A DNA stretch of 48,000 nucleotides from Methanobacterium sp. UBA279 (GTDB taxonomy: Archaea; Methanobacteriota; Methanobacteria; Methanobacteriales; Methanobacteriaceae). The translations under genes were made by a program, and so were the position numbers. Location of the stretch: NCBI GenBank assembly GCA_002502855.1, contig DAQK01000008.1, positions 1 through 48,000 of the forward strand. The letters are read 5' to 3'. Positions 43,214 through 48,000 of this stretch are shown in pieces; position 1 is the stretch's first letter; each line of letters begins with the position of its first letter. The notes beneath the pieces were generated by a model. It made no database searches. It was not told the DNA's origin and saw only the letters and a list, made by a program, of their open reading frames with translations.

Positions 43214-44515
43214 CTACCGTCCCATACTAACATATTTAAACCCTTTTTCTGCCATCAGTTCTGTGTTTAAGATGTTTCGTCCGTCGATGATGTTAGGTGA
43301 GGCCATTAGTTTCTTTATTTTATCTAAGTCAGATACTTTAAACTCATCCCATTCGGTGATTATCAGAAGGGCATGGGAACCTTTAACGGCTTCATATTTG
43401 TCCTGGAAGTAGGTTACATTCTCATTTTCTGGTAAATGGAGTGAGAAGTTGTCTTCAGCTTCGGGGTCGTATAACTTCAATTTGGCCCCTCTATCCTGCA
43501 GTTTTCTGGCTATATCTATGGCCGGCGCGGCCCTTATATCGTCGGTGTTGGGTTTGAAGGCCAGTCCCCACAGGGTAATGGTGCTTCCCTCAATTTCATC
43601 CAGGATTTCCTCCACCTGCCGGTAGAAGATCTCCCTACGGTTCTGGTTTATCTTCTCAGTTTCCTTTAAAAGTCCAATGTCTAAACCCAGTTCATTATAG
43701 GTATGTATGAGCGCATTAACGTCCTTGGGTAGGCAGGATCCGCCGTATCCCAGACCAGCGTTCAGGAATTTGTCCCCGATTCTGTGGTCTAGGCCCACGC
43801 CCTTGGCAACGTCGTCGATGTTGGCTCCTGTTTTTTCACAGAGGTCAGCGATCATGTTGATGTAGGATATTTTGGTCGCGAGGAAGGCATTTGAGGCGTA
43901 TTTTATTATCTCCGCCGAAGCTATGTCTGTAAAGAGGAGTGGGTATCCCTTGCTTGTAAAGGGCTCGTAGATCTCCTGGAATATCTTCCGGGCACGGTCA
44001 GAATCCACTCCCACAATTATCCGGTTGGGGTTCATGAAGTTGTGCACCGATGTTCCCTCCGCCAGAAATTCTGGGTTGCTCGCCACGTCAAACTCGAGAT
44101 CTGTTTCGGCCTGTACCATTTCCCTTATCTTAAGGTGGGTGTTTACTGGGACTGTTGATTTTTCGATGATGAGTTTATAACTGTCCATATGTTCAGCTAT
44201 GGAGGATACCGCGTCTTCTACCTGTGACAGGTCGGCTTTACCTTCACGAGTGGTGGGTGTCCCCACGCAGATGAAGATGGCCTCACTGAAGTTAACCGCC
44301 TCTTTTATGTCGGTGGTGAAATCGATCCGGTTTTCTTTAAGATTTCTCTGGAGCATTTCACTTAGTCCAGGTTCATATATGGGTGATATCCCCTTTTTTA
44401 GCATTTCAAATTTCTTTTTACTCTTCTTTGCACATAACACTTGGTGGCCCACTTCAGCGAGACAAACCGCGGTGACCAGTCCCACATATCCCGCTCCAAT
44501 TACCGTTATTTTCAT
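43214..44515 (-). CDS. ugd: UDP-glucose/GDP-mannose dehydrogenase family, probable UDP-glucose 6-dehydrogenase
   Basis: This complete 433-residue enzyme has the N-terminal NAD-binding GAGYVG (residues 7-12), EKSTVPVNT (119-127), catalytic Cys261 in GLGYGGSCLPKD and the C-terminal NTDDIR(A)AP segment. It would oxidise UDP-glucose to UDP-glucuronate in the cytoplasm, with two NAD+ reduced, feeding surface polysaccharide or glycan synthesis. The length and motif set match UDP-glucose 6-dehydrogenase closely. Unlike the wecC-like gene upstream in this region, it is unbroken. It is divergently oriented from the DUF4012 gene across an AT-rich gap of 448 bases (44516-44963) containing CATTATATATAG near 44769 and CATTATATACG near 44800, candidate TATA boxes. 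Confidence 0.92.
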   Translation of the reverse strand: MKITVIGAGYVGLVTAVCLAEVGHQVLCAKKSKKKFEMLKKGISPIYEPGLSEMLQRNLKENRIDFTTDIKEAVNFSEAIFICVGTPTTREGKADLSQVEDAVSSIAEHMDSYKLIIEKSTVPVNTHLKIREMVQAETDLEFDVASNPEFLAEGTSVHNFMNPNRIIVGVDSDRARKIFQEIYEPFTSKGYPLLFTDIASAEIIKYASNAFLATKISYINMIADLCEKTGANIDDVAKGVGLDHRIGDKFLNAGLGYGGSCLPKDVNALIHTYNELGLDIGLLKETEKINQNRREIFYRQVEEILDEIEGSTITLWGLAFKPNTDDIRAAPAIDIARKLQDRGAKLKLYDPEAEDNFSLHLPENENVTYFQDKYEAVKGSHALLIITEWDEFKVSDLDKIKKLMASPNIIDGRNILNTELMAEKGFKYVSMGR

Positions 44516-44963
44516 CTTTTATCCTCTTTTTAACTTTACATTTAACCAATAAACTGAGTCTTTTTTATAAAAAAAACTCAGTTTTTATCTAATAAAATTT
44601 TTATAAAAATTCCAATATTACATATTTAGTATAAATATCAAAGAATTCTCATAAATTATTAATTCTTTATTTATTAATTCTTTATTTATTTTCTTAAGAT
44701 AAATGCTTTAGTGTAAGTATTAAAGGTTTTCCCAAATTCTATACTTAGCATTAGATTGATACACTAACATTATATATAGTAAGATTTACCAACTCTATAC
44801 ATTATATACGTTTTTTTAAAATTTTTTCATTGGAAACTTAATATCTTAATGAAAAAATTAATTTAAAGACCCTAAAAATAGAATAACTTAAAAAAATAAG
44901 AAATAGAAAAAATTAATTCAAAAGAAGCCTTAGAAAGAGAAAAATACACGGAGAGTAATAGAT

Positions 44964-45680
44964 ATGCGCAGATTAACTAAAGTTTTAATTGTAATCGTCG
45001 TGATACTGGCAATTGTAGTTGGAGCATTATCTTTTCTATATATAGATGAAAACGGCCCTCTAAAATCCACCCTGAACGCTAAAGTCCTGGTTTTATGTGT
45101 GGATCCTTCTGAGGGAAGGCCCGGCCCAGGTGCCGTGGACATGGCCTTTGTGGTTGAATTACAGGATGGAAATGTAAAGAACATGACACCAGTCTATCCT
45201 GGTGGTATGAGGCACCCCACAGCCGAAGCCCCTGATTTTGTAAAGACACAGGGTTTATATGTTCTGGTACTGCATGATAGTTTATGGTATGAAAATACCA
45301 CCTATGATGCACAGCTCGCCAAGGAAATCGTGGAATACAACACCGGCATAAAAACAGATGTGGTGGTGATGGTGAAACCAGATGCCATCGATGCGGTTAT
45401 AGCGTCCATTGGAGGAGTTACAGTAGACGGTCAGGGTTATGTCCAGGGCGACACGCTGGAGTTCCTTAGAAATGAACAATCAGCAGGTGGGATGAGCAGG
45501 GGCAATGCCATCGAATCAGTGGCCAATGGCATTAAAAGCGCTGCTCAGGATAAGGATAAACGTCAAGCCATAATGACCACCATCATCGCCCAGTACAATG
45601 CAGGGAACATAATCGTGGAGCCCAACGACTTCGCCGTTAGATTCATGACTGCAGAGAGTTTAAATAAGATAATTGGATAG
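44964..45680 (+). CDS. DUF4012-family membrane-anchored protein
   Basis: This 238-residue protein has an N-terminal transmembrane helix (VLIVIVVILAIVVGALSFLY) and an outer domain with VLVLCVDPSEGRPGPGAVDM, NMTPVYPGGMRHPTAEAPDF and VDAVIASIGGVTVDGQGYV-like strands. DUF4012 proteins are related to LytR-CpsA-Psr proteins, which attach polymers to cell walls in bacteria. In methanobacteria the family is widespread but its function is not established. Its position next to ugd and the DUF1616 gene fits envelope-related work. A terminator follows directly. Confidence 0.85.
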   Translation: MRRLTKVLIVIVVILAIVVGALSFLYIDENGPLKSTLNAKVLVLCVDPSEGRPGPGAVDMAFVVELQDGNVKNMTPVYPGGMRHPTAEAPDFVKTQGLYVLVLHDSLWYENTTYDAQLAKEIVEYNTGIKTDVVVMVKPDAIDAVIASIGGVTVDGQGYVQGDTLEFLRNEQSAGGMSRGNAIESVANGIKSAAQDKDKRQAIMTTIIAQYNAGNIIVEPNDFAVRFMTAESLNKIIG

Positions 45681-45714
45681 GTTAATTGTAACCTACACTC
45701 TTTTTCTTTTTTTT
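45679..45714 (+). terminator. Hairpin plus T-run after the DUF4012 gene
   Basis: AGGTTA-ATTG-TAACCT (45679-45694) overlaps the stop codon and is followed by T-rich sequence to about 45714. Confidence 0.6.
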
Positions 45715-45750
45715 AATCCTTATTCTTTTTTTATATCCACTTTTACAGCT

Positions 45751-45860
45751 ACCATACCTTACTTTTGATTATAATAAAAACCATACCTTACTTTTGATTA
45801 TAATAAAATTTATCAATAAAACAGCATTTATTGTCTGTTATCAATAAGACAGTATTTATC
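45751..45860. repeat. Tandem repeats upstream of the DUF1616 gene
   Basis: An exact 29-base unit (ACCATACCTT...ATAATAAAA) occurs twice, at 45751-45779 and 45780-45808. It is followed by two similar units with a 28-base period (TATCAATAAAACAGCATTTAT at 45811, TATCAATAAGACAGTATTTAT at 45839). The two repeat types adjoin. They lie 190-290 bases upstream of the DUF1616 gene. Confidence 0.75.
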
Positions 45861-46046
45861 AACTGGACTATAAATTAGGATACAGTTTTTATAAATAGGT
45901 ATTTATATTATTAACTTAAATATAGTTATCACAGAGAGGAATTACCTTTACAAAAAGTACCTATACAACATTCTATAGAAAATTGTTCGGGTATAATTTA
46001 TTTCAGGATATGTTTCCAGTCAGTAGATAAAAAAATTTTCTAGAAT

Positions 46047-47930
46047 ATGGGGGAATTTGATTTGGAAAATCGATTTTATGATGACCTTTTAGTGGTTCTG
46101 ATCCTGACCCTGATCACGATAATCTGCCTGCTGATTCCTGGATCAAACTCCACCACCCCATTTATCTACATACCCTACATCCTTCTTTTACTGTTTCTAC
46201 CCGGATATTCCCTGTTAGCTGCGTACAATCCGGAATTTGCCCAGTACGGCCTGTTAAAACGTGTGATATTAAGTGTTGTTTTGAGTTTAGTGTTCAGCAT
46301 TTTCATAGCTGCACTTCTAACCTACACCCCACTTAAAGCTTTAAATGAAATAATCATTTATTTAATGGGGGCTTTCACCATTATCCTGCTCCTGGTTGCC
46401 ATAATGAAAAGGAAAAATTATCATTATGTACGTTTCATTGAACCATTAGGAGAACCAGTACCTGATCAGGGGCGCCCAAGATATGAAGAAATAGAACCCT
46501 ACGAAGAAATAGAAATCTATGAAGAACTGGAACCCTTCGGAGAAATAGAAATCTATGAAGAACTGGAACCCTTCGGAGAAATAGAACCCTATGAAGAACT
46601 GGAACCACCATTACTCAAGGTTGAAAGAATTGAAAACCATGAAGAGGAGGAATTAAAAGGGGATACCCGGGAAGAAATTTCAGATGAACCTAAATTGGAT
46701 AGGCCAGCACCTAAAAATGTGGTAACAGAACCGGTGAGAATAGATAAGGATGAAATAAAGCCTGATAAATATGAATTAAAACAGGATGAACAGTTAAGTA
46801 AACCAAAACGTAGACCACCCCGAAAATTCGCCTATCTCGATTTAATTATTGTTCTCATATTAACCATAATATGCTCGGTTTTCATACTGGAGCCTGGTTT
46901 AAATAGAACCATCTTTGATGGTGTAACAATTAACACTATTGTAGGCCTGTTATTAATGCTATTCTTACCAGGATATGCGTTGATAGCGGCTGTTAATCCC
47001 GGGAAGAATGAATTAAATGGTATTACGCGTCTGGTTTTAAGTTTCGGTATCAGTTATTTCCTGACATCGGTTATTGGTCTCGTCTTACCCTACACCTCCC
47101 TGGGGAATGGTTTAGATCCTATCCTGCAGGTTCTCTCTGGTCTTACTTTAATTTTCATTGTAGCTGCTTTCGTGATGAGGATACACACTCCGGAAGGGGA
47201 GCGCTTTGAAGTTGGATTCGGTCGTTTTCCCCGGACTACAATCAAGTCATCCCATGATGAGTCTCCACTCATCACGACATCATCCTCCAGGGGTGGTTCT
47301 CCAAGCACCACAAGCACAACATCCCTTACAGGCGGCCATCGGAACCGGAACATCATGGTAGGGGTTGTTATAGTTATAGTAGCCCTGTTAGTTGCCACCC
47401 CTGCTTACCAGTTGATGAAGTCCCCTGCTGAAGAAGTGAAATCCTTTACTGAATTCTATGTCCTGGGCCCGGATGGAAACAACGTCTCCACCTATCCCGG
47501 CAATCTAAATCCCGGGGAAAATGGTACGGTGACCATAGTCCTGGTGAACCACGAAAATGCCACCACCGACTACCGGATAATTACCACTTCCAATCAAACG
47601 GTTATAAATGAGATAAATGTAACCCTGGAACCCAACGAGAAAAAAGAAATCCCTTACACCTTCACCGCCGGGAGAAATGGAACCAAAAAAATGGAATTCT
47701 TCCTGTACAAGTTACCCAACGTAACCGACGTATACCTCTCCTACAGTTTCTGGATAACGATCCTTGGACTGGTAAACGAAACCACTGAAAGTGGAACACC
47801 CGCCTATACTGGTGGAGATACCGGCGGAAGTCAGGAACCCTATGTACCCCCTTATCAACCACCCTACATACCACCAGAACCAGAACCCACTCCGGAACCT
47901 GAACCCATTTTAGATAATTTCATGAATTAG
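46047..47930 (+). CDS. Double-DUF1616 membrane protein with acidic repeat linker and Pro-rich tail
   Basis: This 627-residue protein has two four-helix DUF1616 membrane units (about residues 10-125 and 260-375, each with LLLFLPGY(S/A)L(L/I)AA). A cytoplasmic acidic linker between them contains 12-residue repeats (EIEIYEELEPFG twice, plus degenerate copies). After a short Ser-rich loop and a further helix (MVGVVIVIVALLVATPAYQ) comes an extracellular Ig-like domain (about 470-590), as in many DUF1616 proteins, and a Pro-rich C-terminal tail (YVPPYQPPYIPPEPEPTPEP). The assigned ATG (46047) overlaps a GGGGG ribosome site; TTG 46062 is a possible real start. Function is unknown; an envelope role is inferred. 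After the stop, 47931-48000 is AT-rich with a T-run near 47974-47984 and no gene. Confidence 0.85.
   Translation: MGEFDLENRFYDDLLVVLILTLITIICLLIPGSNSTTPFIYIPYILLLLFLPGYSLLAAYNPEFAQYGLLKRVILSVVLSLVFSIFIAALLTYTPLKALNEIIIYLMGAFTIILLLVAIMKRKNYHYVRFIEPLGEPVPDQGRPRYEEIEPYEEIEIYEELEPFGEIEIYEELEPFGEIEPYEELEPPLLKVERIENHEEEELKGDTREEISDEPKLDRPAPKNVVTEPVRIDKDEIKPDKYELKQDEQLSKPKRRPPRKFAYLDLIIVLILTIICSVFILEPGLNRTIFDGVTINTIVGLLLMLFLPGYALIAAVNPGKNELNGITRLVLSFGISYFLTSVIGLVLPYTSLGNGLDPILQVLSGLTLIFIVAAFVMRIHTPEGERFEVGFGRFPRTTIKSSHDESPLITTSSSRGGSPSTTSTTSLTGGHRNRNIMVGVVIVIVALLVATPAYQLMKSPAEEVKSFTEFYVLGPDGNNVSTYPGNLNPGENGTVTIVLVNHENATTDYRIITTSNQTVINEINVTLEPNEKKEIPYTFTAGRNGTKKMEFFLYKLPNVTDVYLSYSFWITILGLVNETTESGTPAYTGGDTGGSQEPYVPPYQPPYIPPEPEPTPEPEPILDNFMN
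46506..46613 (+). repeat. 36-bp in-frame tandem repeat in the DUF1616 gene
   Basis: Units begin at 46506, 46542 and 46578 (GAAATAGAA...), the first two identical over 36 bases and the third degenerate. They encode the acidic 12-residue repeats of the linker. In-frame copy number change would alter linker length without breaking the gene. Confidence 0.8.
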
Positions 47931-48000
47931 GGCGTACCAATGAATTAAAATTTAACCTGTTTTTCCTTTACTCCATTTTTTTTTAATGTAAATTATTTTT

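Noticed and set aside
45751..45860. CRISPR-like repeats
   Set aside because: The copies adjoin without spacers and number only two of each type.

Overview
The window comes from a methanogenic archaeon of the order Methanobacteriales, probably Methanobacterium or a close relative. The best evidence is two secreted proteins that combine pseudomurein-binding repeats with a transglutaminase-like domain; such proteins are known only from methanogens with pseudomurein walls and their viruses. Other signs are large DUF11/beta-helix adhesin-like proteins, DUF1616 and DUF4012 membrane proteins, a NikR-type regulator, AT-rich intergenic DNA with archaeal TATA-like boxes, and T-run terminators. I saw no rRNA, tRNA or CRISPR array.

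Layout. 0-1 kb: the apparent right end of an insertion sequence (IS) abutting a frameshifted Ca2+/cation antiporter gene. 1.2-4.6 kb: an intact pair, SbcD-related metallophosphoesterase and Lhr-type helicase. 4.6-5.7 kb: two decayed membrane/exported genes that trail a minus-strand metal-uptake ABC operon (znuA-znuC-znuB, 5.8-8.4 kb). 8.5-13.7 kb (minus): a PAS histidine kinase, a NikR-like nickel regulator, a DUF255 thioredoxin-fold protein and a tautomerase. 13.8-17.8 kb (minus): a shrunken adhesin pseudogene, an AT-rich tandem repeat, and two paralogous pseudomurein-binding transglutaminase-like proteins.

18-36.7 kb is an accessory region. It holds a segmental duplication carrying an anchored zinc-peptidase-like gene (one copy dead) around a VapBC module and a sialic-acid-synthase-like fragment. 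Next come two nucleotidyltransferase/HEPN pairs (one with a truncated HEPN), an archaeal AAA ATPase and a BRO/antirepressor-like gene whose flanks share operator-like motifs. Then follows a cluster of secreted beta-sandwich proteins behind three 18-bp palindromes, an antitoxin whose PIN toxin stops after 16 codons, and a fused 5-oxoprolinase-like gene. The region ends in two head-to-head IS remnants.

36.9-48 kb is a surface-related region. It contains a 930-residue adhesin-like protein with a recent internal duplication, a frameshifted TPR gene, a broken nucleotide-sugar cluster (wecC pseudogene, Gfo/Idh/MocA fragment, unidentified fragment), and an intact UDP-glucose dehydrogenase. Intact DUF4012 and double-DUF1616 membrane proteins follow.

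Two themes stand out. The first is heavy gene decay (about a dozen broken genes), beside which uncorrected sequencing errors remain possible for the single-base frameshifts. The second is the 25.8-29.3 kb locus: two secreted paralogues, a third small beta-protein and a membrane-anchored Ig-like protein. Its layout resembles the WxL/DUF916 surface systems of Gram-positive bacteria, and several of its genes appear to lack a normal start codon. It is my best candidate for an undescribed system.
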